Source: Acidimicrobiaceae bacterium
Lineage (GTDB): Bacteria; Actinomycetota; Acidimicrobiia; Acidimicrobiales; Ilumatobacteraceae
NCBI GenBank assembly: GCA_006515795.1
Contig: VFMC01000003.1
Coordinates: 1-13,767 of the forward strand
DNA: 13,767 bases
Direction: 5' to 3'
Made by a program: the position numbers and the translations under genes. How positions within the stretch are numbered: the first letter of the stretch is position 1; every line of letters starts with the position of its first letter. Shown here in pieces: positions 7,025-13,767 of this stretch. The notes under the pieces are model-generated. The model saw only the letters and a list, made by a program, of their open reading frames with translations. It was not told the DNA's origin and did not search any database.

Positions 7025-9829
7025 ATGAACGTTGCATGCTTTCTCCGCTCGCGAGGCGCACGTGCTGTCGCCGGTGCACTGCTGCTGACGATGGCGATCG
7101 TGGTGACGAACGTCGACGAGATCCCGAGCGCCCACGCGGCTTCGACGACTCTCGTCATCTCAGAGTTCCGGGTTCGTGGCCCGGGAGGTGCCAACGACGA
7201 GTTCATCGAGATCCAGAACATCGGCGCCGCGGCGGTCACCGTCGCCGATTCCGGCGCTGGTACCGGGTTCGCCGTGGCTGCGTCCAATGGCGTCGCTCGG
7301 TGCGTGATCCCCAACGCGACGGTGATCCCCAGGTTCGGCCACTACCTGTGCGTGAACAGCGTCGGCTACTCGTTGGGCTCGTACCCCGCTGGCAGTGGAA
7401 CGACCGCGACGGGCGACGCGACTTACGCCACGGACATCCCCGACAACGCAGGCATCGCACTGTTCGACACGAGCGTTTCCGGCAACTTCGATCTGGTCCA
7501 TCGGCTCGACGCGGTCGGCTCGACATCCGAAGCCAACACTCTCTACAAGGAGGGCCTCGGCTATCCAGCGCTCACCCCGTTCAGCATCGACTACAGCTTC
7601 TACCGCAACCTGTCGACCGCTTCGATCACCGAATCCGGCCTCGACACGAGCACTCCTGGCCTCTCCGAGGACACCGGCGTCAACGCTACCGACTTCGTGT
7701 TCGTGGACACCAACGGCACCTCGGCCGGAGCAGGCCAACGCCTCGGCGCCCCGGGGCCCGAGAACCTGTCGTCGCCGGTACCGAACGGAGGCCTGACCGT
7801 TTCCCTGCTCGACCCGTGCGTGGGCCCACAGACAGCACCGAACGCCGTACGCAGCTCTGTGAGCGACCCTGGCAACAACTCGACCTTCGGGACCGTGGAG
7901 TTCCGACGCACGATCACCAACAACACGGGTGGCAACGTCACCAGGCTTCGTTTCCGGATCGCCGATCAGCGCACCTTCCCTGCCCCATCCGGATACGCCG
8001 ATCTGCGCGACCGGACCTCGGTCGACTCCGCGGTGACCGTCGACAGAGCACCTTGTGGAGTTGGCATGTCGAGCGTCACCGTTCGCGGTACGACCCTGGA
8101 GACGCCCCCGAGTCAACCCAACGGAAGCGCGTTCAACAGCTCTCTCGGTGCCGGCACCGTCACCCTGGGAGCTCCACTTGCCCCCGGCGCCACCATCGAC
8201 GTCCGGCTGCTCTTCGGTGTGCAGCAGACCGGCAGCGACAGCGCCAGGATCATCGTCGAGGCCCTCACTGGTGGGGCCACCACGCCGCCGAACCTCGATT
8301 GCATGGGACTGACGGCAGCAGGTCCGATGACCGACTTCTGTGCGGACCTTGCACCTATCGCCACAGCCGACTCCTACGGGGTGACCGAGGACACGCCTCT
8401 GGTCGTCGCTGCGGCCTCCGGACTTCTGGGCAACGACAGCGATCCCAACTACCAGTCGATCACGGTCAAGGCGGCTTCGGTCACGACGCCGTCGTACGGC
8501 GCGGTCACCGTCAACGCGGACGGATCATTCACCTACACACCGAATTCGAACTACTACGGTGCCGACTCCTTCACCTATCAGGCGACCGACGGCGCGCTGG
8601 ACAGTGCGCCCACGAACGTCGTCCTCTCGATCGGTGCCGTGCTCGACGTTCCGGTCGGGGCCACTCGTTTCGTACCGCTCGCTCCGACCAGGCTGCTCGA
8701 CACACGGATCAGTTCCGACATCACCGGCGGAGCACCCGTCGCTGCCGGCGGCGGCATCGATCTCCAGGTCAGCGGGCGCGGCGGAGTTCCGGCGAGCAAC
8801 GTTTCGGCAGTCGTGTTGAACGTCACGGCGGCCGAGGCGCTCGCGCCTGGTTTCGTGACCGTTTGGCCGACCCTGCAGGTCAGGCCGGCCGCGTCGAACC
8901 TCAACGTCACGACGGCCGGGCAGAACATCGCCAACCTGGTCACCGTCCAACTCGGCACCGGGGGCAAGGTCTCGCTGTTTTCACAGTCCGGCACCCATCT
9001 CGTCGCCGACATCGCCGGCTACTACGAACCGGTCACGACCCTCACGACCGCGGGCCGCTACACCCCGCTGGCGCCAGACCGCATCCTCGACACACGAATG
9101 TCGCTGGGTGTTCCAGGGACGCTTGCGGTTCCAGCAGGCGGCAAGATCGATCTCGTGGTGGCCGGACGGGGTGGCGTGCCAGCCGCGGGTGTCAGCGCTG
9201 TCGTCCTCAACGTCACCGCCGCCGAAGCCACAGCCGCCGGCTACGTCACCGTCTGGCCGGCTGGCCAGCAACGCCCGACCGCGTCGACGTTGAACGTGAC
9301 CTTCGCCGGGCAGAACATCCCCAACGCCGTCATCGTTCCGCTGGGCGCCGGTGGGCAGATCTCGCTGTACGCCCAGTCCGGCACACACCTCATCGCAGAT
9401 GTCGCCGGCTGGTTCGGCGACGCCTCCCAACCCGCAAAGCTCGACGGGTTGTTCCAACCCCTCGCCCCCACCCGAATCCTCGACACGCGGTCAGCGATCG
9501 GCGTGGCCACGACCACCGCCGTTGCTCCCGGCAGCGCCATCGACCTGGCTGTCACCGGCCACGATGGCGTACCCACGACAGGTGTCACCGCAGCGGTTCT
9601 GAACGTTACCGCTGCGGAGGCGACCGCGCCCGGTTTCATCACCGTGTGGCCGAACGGCGCGACCCGCCCTGCGACCTCCAGCCTGAACGTCACCGCGACC
9701 GGCCAGAACATCGCCAACATGGTGTCGGTCACGCTCAGCTCGACGGGAAGCATCTCGCTGTTCACACAGGGCGGAACAGACATCGTCGGTGACATCGCCG
9801 GCTACTACCTCAATGGTGATCCCGCCTGA
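7025..9829 (+). CDS. Secreted multidomain protein: lamin-tail-like domain, cadherin/Ig-like domain, three 120-residue repeats
   Basis: A 934-residue exported protein. Residues 1-39 form a signal peptide: arginines, then a hydrophobic core AVAGALLLTMAIVV, then cleavage probably after AHA. Residues 40 to about 170 look like a lamin-tail domain (VISEFRVRG, then DEFIEIQNIG), a beta-sandwich of secreted bacterial proteins. Residues 260-440 are beta-rich and unrecognised. Residues 443-537 match tandem cadherin/Ig-like domains (EDTPL, GLLGNDSDP, DGSFTYTPNSNYYGADSFTY). Three repeats follow at 548-667, 678-797 and 809-928. There is no C-terminal membrane helix or LPxTG motif, so release or non-covalent wall attachment is likely. 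The ATG at 7025 is chosen for its AAAGGG and because the signal peptide follows at once; the frame is open from before 6809. A surface or adhesion role is inferred; no enzyme motif was seen. Confidence 0.88.
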   Translation: MNVACFLRSRGARAVAGALLLTMAIVVTNVDEIPSAHAASTTLVISEFRVRGPGGANDEFIEIQNIGAAAVTVADSGAGTGFAVAASNGVARCVIPNATVIPRFGHYLCVNSVGYSLGSYPAGSGTTATGDATYATDIPDNAGIALFDTSVSGNFDLVHRLDAVGSTSEANTLYKEGLGYPALTPFSIDYSFYRNLSTASITESGLDTSTPGLSEDTGVNATDFVFVDTNGTSAGAGQRLGAPGPENLSSPVPNGGLTVSLLDPCVGPQTAPNAVRSSVSDPGNNSTFGTVEFRRTITNNTGGNVTRLRFRIADQRTFPAPSGYADLRDRTSVDSAVTVDRAPCGVGMSSVTVRGTTLETPPSQPNGSAFNSSLGAGTVTLGAPLAPGATIDVRLLFGVQQTGSDSARIIVEALTGGATTPPNLDCMGLTAAGPMTDFCADLAPIATADSYGVTEDTPLVVAAASGLLGNDSDPNYQSITVKAASVTTPSYGAVTVNADGSFTYTPNSNYYGADSFTYQATDGALDSAPTNVVLSIGAVLDVPVGATRFVPLAPTRLLDTRISSDITGGAPVAAGGGIDLQVSGRGGVPASNVSAVVLNVTAAEALAPGFVTVWPTLQVRPAASNLNVTTAGQNIANLVTVQLGTGGKVSLFSQSGTHLVADIAGYYEPVTTLTTAGRYTPLAPDRILDTRMSLGVPGTLAVPAGGKIDLVVAGRGGVPAAGVSAVVLNVTAAEATAAGYVTVWPAGQQRPTASTLNVTFAGQNIPNAVIVPLGAGGQISLYAQSGTHLIADVAGWFGDASQPAKLDGLFQPLAPTRILDTRSAIGVATTTAVAPGSAIDLAVTGHDGVPTTGVTAAVLNVTAAEATAPGFITVWPNGATRPATSSLNVTATGQNIANMVSVTLSSTGSISLFTQGGTDIVGDIAGYYLNGDPA
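8666..9025 (+). repeat. 120-residue protein repeat, copy 1
   Basis: Encodes residues 548-667 of the secreted protein, from RFVPLAPTRLLDTR to ADIAGYY. Conserved blocks shared by all three copies are PLAP-RxLDTR, G-GVP, LNVTAAEA, VTVWP or ITVWP, LNVT--GQNI-N and SLF/SLY-Q-GT. Confidence 0.9.
9056..9415 (+). repeat. 120-residue protein repeat, copy 2
   Basis: Encodes residues 678-797, from RYTPLAPDRILDTR to ADVAGWF. It is the same length as copy 1 with no gap needed, and about two thirds identical to it by hand count. Confidence 0.9.
9449..9808 (+). repeat. 120-residue protein repeat, copy 3
   Basis: Encodes residues 809-928, from LFQPLAPTRILDTR to GDIAGYY, and ends six residues before the C-terminus. 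It is again exactly 120 residues. Linkers between copies are 10 and 11 residues. Confidence 0.9.
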
Positions 9830-9885
9830 CATTCCGTGTCGTCGCGATCTGCGATGGGTGCCAGGACCCGACGTAGCCAGGCCGT

Positions 9886-9891
9886 TACCAT
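9886..9891 (+). promoter_or_regulatory. Candidate -10 element TACCAT for a leaderless GH18 transcript
   Basis: TACCAT fits the actinobacterial TANNNT -10 pattern and ends six bases before the ATG at 9898, which would put the transcript start at or next to the start codon. No Shine-Dalgarno sequence precedes the ATG and no clear -35 box is visible. Two GCCAGG hexamers (9860-9865 and 9876-9881) lie just upstream and could be a direct-repeat operator, but this is speculative. Confidence 0.45.
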
Positions 9892-9897
9892 CGTCGT

Positions 9898-11109
9898 ATG
9901 GCCGAGGCGACTGCGTCCACCCGCCGCGCCCCGGCGAACCCGGTGCTGCGCGCGGCAGCCGTCGGTGTGCTCGCCCTCGCCGCAGTGATCACCGTGGGCC
10001 TGGCGTGGCCGAACGGCGAGTGGAGCCGCAGCGGAGCACCGCTCACCGTCGCGGGATGGGCACCGTACTGGCAGCCGGAAGCATCGCTGGCGTCGTTCGC
10101 GACGAATGCCGACGTGTTCGCCGGTGTGTCGGTCGTCGCCTATTCGGCGACGGCCGCCACTTCGGTCGTGCGCTACCCATCGCTCACCGATGAGTCGGTC
10201 GACACGTTCAAGACCGCGGCTGGCGAGGCCGGCGTGCCGCTGCTCGCCACCGTGTTCGACGACGCTCCGCCGGGTGCGATGGCCGCGATACTGGCCGATC
10301 CGGCCTCGCGCACAGCGCACGTGTCGACGCTGTTCGACATCGTGCGAGTGGGAGGGTTCGGCGGTGTCGATCTCGACTACGAGACCTTCGCCTTCGAAGA
10401 CGCCCGCTCGACGTGGGCCACGACGCGACCGAACTGGATCTCGTTCCTCGGCGAGCTGAAGAGCCGTCTCGAGACCATCGATGCCGAACTGGTCGTCAGC
10501 GTTCCCCCGGTGTACGACGGCGGCACGACCGACGACAGCGGCTACTGGGTGTACGACCACGCGGCGATGGGCTCGATCGTCGACCGAATCCGGGTGATGG
10601 CCTACGACTACTCGACCACCGGCGGCCCACCCGGTCCGGTCGCGCCGATCGAGTGGGTTCAGGGCCTCGTCGACGCGCTCGTCGAGCTCGTGCCGCCCGA
10701 CAAGCTCGACCTGGGCATCCCGGTGTACGGCTACGACTGGGTCGTCGGCGTCGTCGGGGCATGTCCGGTCGATCAGGCTCCTGAGCACGACGTCATCTCG
10801 ACTGCCCGGATCGCGCGGCTGGTCACCGAACGCGGCTGGACCCCCATTTGGGACACCGCCACAGCGGAGCCGTCCATCGACTACGTCGACACCCTCAGCG
10901 GGGTCGATTCGACCGGCGCAGCCGCGACTTGCACGGTGAACCGAACGATCCGCTACCTCGACGCCCGGGCGGTCCATGCCCGCGCCTACCTCGCTCATCG
11001 AGCCGATCTCCATGGCATCACCATCTGGGCCCTCGGGTACGACGACGAAGCGACGTGGCAGGCGGTTCGCTGGGCACGGCGCGGCGAGGCGAGTTGGCCC
11101 CCGGCTTGA
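9898..11109 (+). CDS. GH18-type glycosidase (chitinase/YaaH-like), membrane-anchored
   Basis: A 403-residue protein with an N-terminal hydrophobic segment (16-37) behind two arginines, so it is exported and probably anchored by an uncleaved signal. The rest is a glycoside hydrolase family 18 barrel: VAGWAPYW on the first strand, VDLDYE (157-162) carrying the catalytic Glu E162 and assisting D160, MAYDY (234-238), and W377 on the last strand (IWALGYDD). These enzymes cleave beta-1,4 bonds next to N-acetylglucosamine in chitin or peptidoglycan by substrate-assisted catalysis. The usual DxxDxDxE motif has Gly155 instead of its first Asp, which may weaken activity. No LysM or carbohydrate-binding domain is present. 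ATG 9898 lacks a Shine-Dalgarno sequence but has TACCAT six bases upstream. A cell-wall remodelling role is inferred. Confidence 0.85.
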   Translation: MAEATASTRRAPANPVLRAAAVGVLALAAVITVGLAWPNGEWSRSGAPLTVAGWAPYWQPEASLASFATNADVFAGVSVVAYSATAATSVVRYPSLTDESVDTFKTAAGEAGVPLLATVFDDAPPGAMAAILADPASRTAHVSTLFDIVRVGGFGGVDLDYETFAFEDARSTWATTRPNWISFLGELKSRLETIDAELVVSVPPVYDGGTTDDSGYWVYDHAAMGSIVDRIRVMAYDYSTTGGPPGPVAPIEWVQGLVDALVELVPPDKLDLGIPVYGYDWVVGVVGACPVDQAPEHDVISTARIARLVTERGWTPIWDTATAEPSIDYVDTLSGVDSTGAAATCTVNRTIRYLDARAVHARAYLAHRADLHGITIWALGYDDEATWQAVRWARRGEASWPPA

Positions 11110-11129
11110 CGCCGTAGTGCCGGTCGTCA
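11107..11129. terminator. Shared hairpin between two convergent genes
   Basis: TGACGCCG (11107-11114) pairs with CGG plus CGTCA (11121-11129) through one bulged T at 11124 and a six-base loop. The stop codons of the + strand GH18 gene and the - strand gene form the base of the stem. The structure can form in both transcripts. There is no T-run on either side. Confidence 0.45.
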
Positions 11130-12242
11130 GATCGACGACGAGTCGATCTCGCCGCCGAACAGGTGCTTGCCGAGCGTCTCGAACAGGCGCGGCGCCACCA
11201 TGATGTGCTGCGACACCACATGCACGTCGCGCAGGCATCGCTGCAGCTGGTTCGTTTCGTAGATCGCGCAGCCACCTGCCATGGTGTACACCGAGTCGAT
11301 CGCCCGCGTGGCCGCTTCGACAGCGTTGGCGCCGGCCAGACGGATTCGGACCCGTGCGTCGAGCTCGACGCGGCTGCCGTTCAGGGCGATCTCCCACGCA
11401 TCTGCCACCTCGCTGTACAAGAACCCCCGGGCCGACCGCAGTTGCACCTCGGCCCGGGCGAGGTCGGTCTGGTTCGTACCGACCTGGGCCAGCGTGCGCT
11501 CGCTGAACTGGGGCCGTTTGTCGGCGGCCAACTCGACGAACTCGTCTATCGCCCGACGCGCCAACCCCAGCGCAACTGCCGCGACACCGATGGCGAGCAG
11601 CGTGAAGTTCGGGAAGGCGGCGAGCGGCGCTTCGATCGTCGGTCGCGCCCCGCGCGCCGACATGCTGCGCGCGGTCGGGACGAACACGTCGGACACGCTG
11701 AACTCGTGGGAGCCGGTACCGCGCAGCCCACTCGTGTGCCATGTGTCGTGGATGCGCACATCGGCCGCGTCGAAGAACAGCAGGCGGAAGTCATCGTCGA
11801 GCCTGGTGCCACCGAGGATGTATCTGCAGTGCTGCGTGCCGCTCCCCCAGTTCCACACACCCGACACCTTCCAACCGCCATCGACGGCGCAGCCGGTGCC
11901 GTTGGGGGCGAAGACCCCGCCACCGATGTTGGCGCGGTCGGCGAAGATCTGCCGCGCTGCGTCCGGCGGCAGGAACATGCTGAGCGACGAGGTCGTGCTG
12001 GCGATCATGGTGCACCACCCTGCCGAGCCGTCGGCGGTCGACACGGTCTCGATCGCCTTGGCCATGGTGACGGGATCGGCCTCGGGACCGGCGTAGGCGC
12101 GGGGCACGCACATCCGCAGCAGGTCGGCGTCGCGGAGCGCTTCCACCACGGCCATCGGCAGGCGACGCTCGCGTTCGGCGCGATCGGCATGTGCCTCGAC
12201 GATGTCGGCGACGTCGCGTGCAGCCCTGACCAGATCGACCAT
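11127..12242 (-). CDS. Acyl-CoA-dehydrogenase-fold flavoprotein, group D flavin monooxygenase-like
   Basis: A 371-residue protein with the acyl-CoA dehydrogenase fold. Motifs include DGSAGW (71-76), GTGSHEF (175-181) with DVFVP after it, and QRCLRDVHVVSQH (334-346) near the C-terminus. This combination is more typical of the HsaA / HpaB-type two-component flavin-dependent monooxygenases and related oxidases than of true acyl-CoA dehydrogenases. Such enzymes use reduced flavin from a separate reductase to hydroxylate aromatic or other small substrates; no reductase is visible here. It follows an acyl-CoA dehydrogenase gene after 13 bases, so the pair is probably one transcript. The ATG at 12242 has only a weak ribosome site. 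An acyl-CoA dehydrogenase-like desaturase acting on an unusual thioester is the alternative; the substrate is unknown. Confidence 0.85.
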   Translation of the reverse strand: MVDLVRAARDVADIVEAHADRAERERRLPMAVVEALRDADLLRMCVPRAYAGPEADPVTMAKAIETVSTADGSAGWCTMIASTTSSLSMFLPPDAARQIFADRANIGGGVFAPNGTGCAVDGGWKVSGVWNWGSGTQHCRYILGGTRLDDDFRLLFFDAADVRIHDTWHTSGLRGTGSHEFSVSDVFVPTARSMSARGARPTIEAPLAAFPNFTLLAIGVAAVALGLARRAIDEFVELAADKRPQFSERTLAQVGTNQTDLARAEVQLRSARGFLYSEVADAWEIALNGSRVELDARVRIRLAGANAVEAATRAIDSVYTMAGGCAIYETNQLQRCLRDVHVVSQHIMVAPRLFETLGKHLFGGEIDSSSI

Positions 12243-12255
12243 CAGATCAACGCCG

Positions 12256-13488
12256 TCACGAACGGCCGACGCTGCGCTGGGCCTCGGCCCAGGTCATGCC
12301 GGCGGTGACGTTCACGTCGTGCGGCAACCCGAGCACGCGCTCGGCCACGATGTTGCGCTGCACGTCGCCGGTCCCACCGCCGATCGTGAGCGCCTGGCTG
12401 AACATGAAGCCGTCGTACCACCCGGGATGCATCAGACCACCCTCGGGTTTCTCGGGTCCGAGCCCCTTGGAATCGGTGCCCGGAACGAACGCATCGGTGC
12501 CATCACCACCGGTGAGCATGGCACTCGCCCCCACCATGTCGCGGGCCAGCCCCATGACGTGTTGGCCGTGCTCGTCGGCGAGGATCTTGCGGATGCTCGC
12601 CTCGGGCCCTGGCGGCTCGCCCTTCAACGCCGCGGTGAGCGTGCGGAGCCTGATCAGATCGAGGAGTCGGTGCTCGGTGTACACCTCGGCGACTCGTTGG
12701 CGCAGATGCGCGTCGGTTACACCTGCCGGCCATCGCTCGCGAATCGACTCGATCAACTCGATCGCGGTCGGACCATTGCCCCACAACACCCCTCCGGTCG
12801 ACAGTGACACCCGCTCGTTGCCGAGCGTCACCTTGGCCAACCGCCAACCGTCGTTTAGGTCTCCGACGAGGTTGTCCGCCGGGATGCGCACGTCGGTGAG
12901 GAACACCTCGTTGAAGGTGTGGCCGCCGGTCATCTCGGTGATCGGGCGGATCTCGATTCCGGGTGCATCCATCGGGCAGATGAAGTACGAGATGCCCTTG
13001 TGCTTGGGAAGGTCGGGGTCGGTGCGGGCGATGAGGATGCCGAACGAGGCATGTTGCGCACCACTGGTCCAGATCTTCTGGCCATTCAGCACGAACTCGT
13101 CGCCGTCGCGGACTGCCCTCGTAGCGAGGCTGGCGAGGTCGCTCCCCGAACCCGGCTCGCTGAACAACTGGCACCAGAACTCCGCCCCCGACAGCAAGGG
13201 GAAGAGGTAGCGCTGCTGCTGAGCCTCAGTGCCGGCGTACAGCAACGTCGGCCCGGCCCACCCGATGCCGATCGGATTGGTCGGCCGGCGAACGCCGGCG
13301 GCGCGCAGCTCGTCGTCGACGATCAGCTGGTGGATGGGATCTGCGCCGAGGCCCCACGGCGGCGGCCAGTGCGGTGCGACGTAGCCCGCCTCGGCTAGCT
13401 CACGGCCGTTCGGGCGCGGGTGCGCGGCCAGCCATTCGCGGACGATCACTCGACGAGGGTCGTCGGCGGCCGGCAGATGGAAGTCCAT
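12256..13488 (-). CDS. Acyl-CoA dehydrogenase (FadE-type)
   Basis: A 410-residue FAD-dependent acyl-CoA dehydrogenase, the usual family length, which would introduce an alpha-beta double bond into an acyl-CoA and pass electrons to ETF. It has the family signature QLFSEPGSGSDLA (107-119), the flavin-contacting IWTSGAQHA (139-147), and a C-terminal GGGTGDVQRNIVAERVLGLP block. At the usual catalytic position (the E of EGT in medium-chain enzymes) there is Gly371. E225 in NERVSLSTGG aligns by eye with the catalytic Glu of isovaleryl-CoA dehydrogenase, which lies on another helix, so the enzyme is probably active. A TAAGGT six bases before the ATG suggests a leaderless start. The monooxygenase-like gene follows after 13 bases. 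Fatty-acid, branched-chain or steroid side-chain breakdown are all possible. Confidence 0.93.
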   Translation of the reverse strand: MDFHLPAADDPRRVIVREWLAAHPRPNGRELAEAGYVAPHWPPPWGLGADPIHQLIVDDELRAAGVRRPTNPIGIGWAGPTLLYAGTEAQQQRYLFPLLSGAEFWCQLFSEPGSGSDLASLATRAVRDGDEFVLNGQKIWTSGAQHASFGILIARTDPDLPKHKGISYFICPMDAPGIEIRPITEMTGGHTFNEVFLTDVRIPADNLVGDLNDGWRLAKVTLGNERVSLSTGGVLWGNGPTAIELIESIRERWPAGVTDAHLRQRVAEVYTEHRLLDLIRLRTLTAALKGEPPGPEASIRKILADEHGQHVMGLARDMVGASAMLTGGDGTDAFVPGTDSKGLGPEKPEGGLMHPGWYDGFMFSQALTIGGGTGDVQRNIVAERVLGLPHDVNVTAGMTWAEAQRSVGRS

Positions 13489-13494
13489 CCGCGA

Positions 13495-13500
13495 ACCTTA
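13495..13500 (-). promoter_or_regulatory. Candidate -10 element TAAGGT for a leaderless acyl-CoA dehydrogenase transcript
   Basis: On the minus strand TAAGGT (TANNNT type) ends six bases before the ATG at 13488, the same spacing as TACCAT before the GH18 gene. The embedded AAGG could instead act as a ribosome site seven bases from the ATG, so the two readings cannot be separated by eye. Confidence 0.4.
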
Positions 13501-13539
13501 TCGAGCCACCCGTTCGGGCGCCGACGGGACGACTCTCGG

Positions 13540-13767
13540 TCAGCTGGTCCAGAGCTCGCGGCCGTCACCGAGGTTGCCGACGAGGCAGTCCTTGCCGGCC
13601 TGCACGCAGTTCAGCGCCCACGCCCGGATGGTCGCCTCATCCCAGCCGTTGAACCAGTCGCCGTGGCCGGAGTACCCGCCGACGCCGCCGGAATACATGT
13701 CGCTCGACAGCCGCCACGATGTGGTGCCCTCGGGTGGTGTGGTCCAGAACACGCCGAAGGTGATCGC
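13540..13767 (-). CDS. DUF1996-like secreted protein, C-terminal fragment (5' end outside window)
   Basis: The frame is open to the right edge, and 75 C-terminal residues are visible, so the start lies outside. The fragment reads TSWRLSSDMYSGG, then GYSGHGDWFNGWDEATI, then NCVQAGKDCLVGNLGDGREL before the stop. The pattern of a His-Gly/Ala-Asp-Trp/Phe-x-Asn-Gly-Trp-Asp core followed by two cysteines (in NC and DC) and LGDGR matches the C-terminal part of DUF1996 proteins of actinobacteria, which are exported and of unknown function. The two cysteines probably form a disulfide, which fits a secreted protein. It is transcribed in the same direction as the acyl-CoA dehydrogenase 51 bases downstream, but that gene seems to have its own promoter. 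The family call rests on recognising the motif from memory. Confidence 0.7.
   Translation of the reverse strand, partial: AITFGVFWTTPPEGTTSWRLSSDMYSGGVGGYSGHGDWFNGWDEATIRAWALNCVQAGKDCLVGNLGDGRELWTS

Noticed and set aside
5662..7314. Minus-strand open frame of 550 codons
   Set aside because: It is antisense to the second GT4 gene, the second kinase and the start of the secreted protein. All three have clear family motifs on the plus strand, and this frame has none.
7018..9792. Plus-strand open frame of 924 codons overlapping the secreted repeat protein
   Set aside because: Its product is dominated by Arg and His with no domain. The alternative frame encodes a signal peptide, known domains and three regular repeats.
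9856..9869. Inverted repeat GGGT / ACCC downstream of the secreted protein gene
   Set aside because: A four-pair stem is expected by chance in such GC-rich DNA, so it is not called a terminator.
9805..11742. Long minus-strand open frame of 645 codons
   Set aside because: It lies opposite the GH18 gene and runs into the monooxygenase-like gene in another frame. Its translation is rich in Arg, Gly and Asp with no recognisable motif, as expected for antisense frames in high-GC DNA.
13509..13528. Inverted repeat CCCGT / ACGGG between the DUF1996-like gene and the acyl-CoA dehydrogenase gene
   Set aside because: Only five pairs around a ten-base loop with no T-run, and competing shorter pairings exist. 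This is too weak to call a terminator.

Overview
The window is high-GC, densely packed bacterial DNA, most likely from an actinobacterium of the class Acidimicrobiia (Ilumatobacter-like). This is inferred from the base composition, GTG starts, 4-nt gene overlaps, two starts that look leaderless, a pair of acyl-CoA-dehydrogenase-fold genes, and a secreted protein carrying 120-residue repeats of a type I associate with that class. No RNA genes, insertion sequences, CRISPR arrays or prophage genes were seen. No gene-free stretch exceeds about 150 bases.

Left block (1-6882, + strand): one tight operon of six genes. It holds the 3' part of an ABC exporter (permease-ATPase fusion), a WcaL-like GT4 glycosyltransferase, a MurG-like GT-B glycosyltransferase, an APH-fold kinase, a second GT4 glycosyltransferase and a second APH-fold kinase. 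Junctions are GTGA or ATGA overlaps, a 10-nt gap and a 19-nt overlap. Three sugar transferases, two small-molecule kinases and an exporter suggest a pathway that builds, possibly phosphorylates, and exports a glycoconjugate. The product cannot be read from the sequence. Two hairpins lie just after the last gene.

Middle block (7025-11109, + strand): two genes for exported proteins. The first is a 934-residue secreted protein with a signal peptide, a lamin-tail-like domain, a cadherin/Ig-like domain and three 120-residue repeats. The second is a membrane-anchored GH18-type glycosidase, probably transcribed from its own promoter as a leaderless message.

Right block (11127-13767, - strand): an acyl-CoA dehydrogenase followed 13 nt later by an acyl-CoA-dehydrogenase-like / group D flavin-monooxygenase-like gene, forming an operon convergent with the GH18 gene. 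The two convergent stop codons form the base of one shared hairpin. At the right edge is the C-terminal part of a DUF1996-like protein.

The best candidate for an undescribed system is the exporter / glycosyltransferase / kinase operon, in which two glycosyltransferase-plus-kinase pairs occur back to back.
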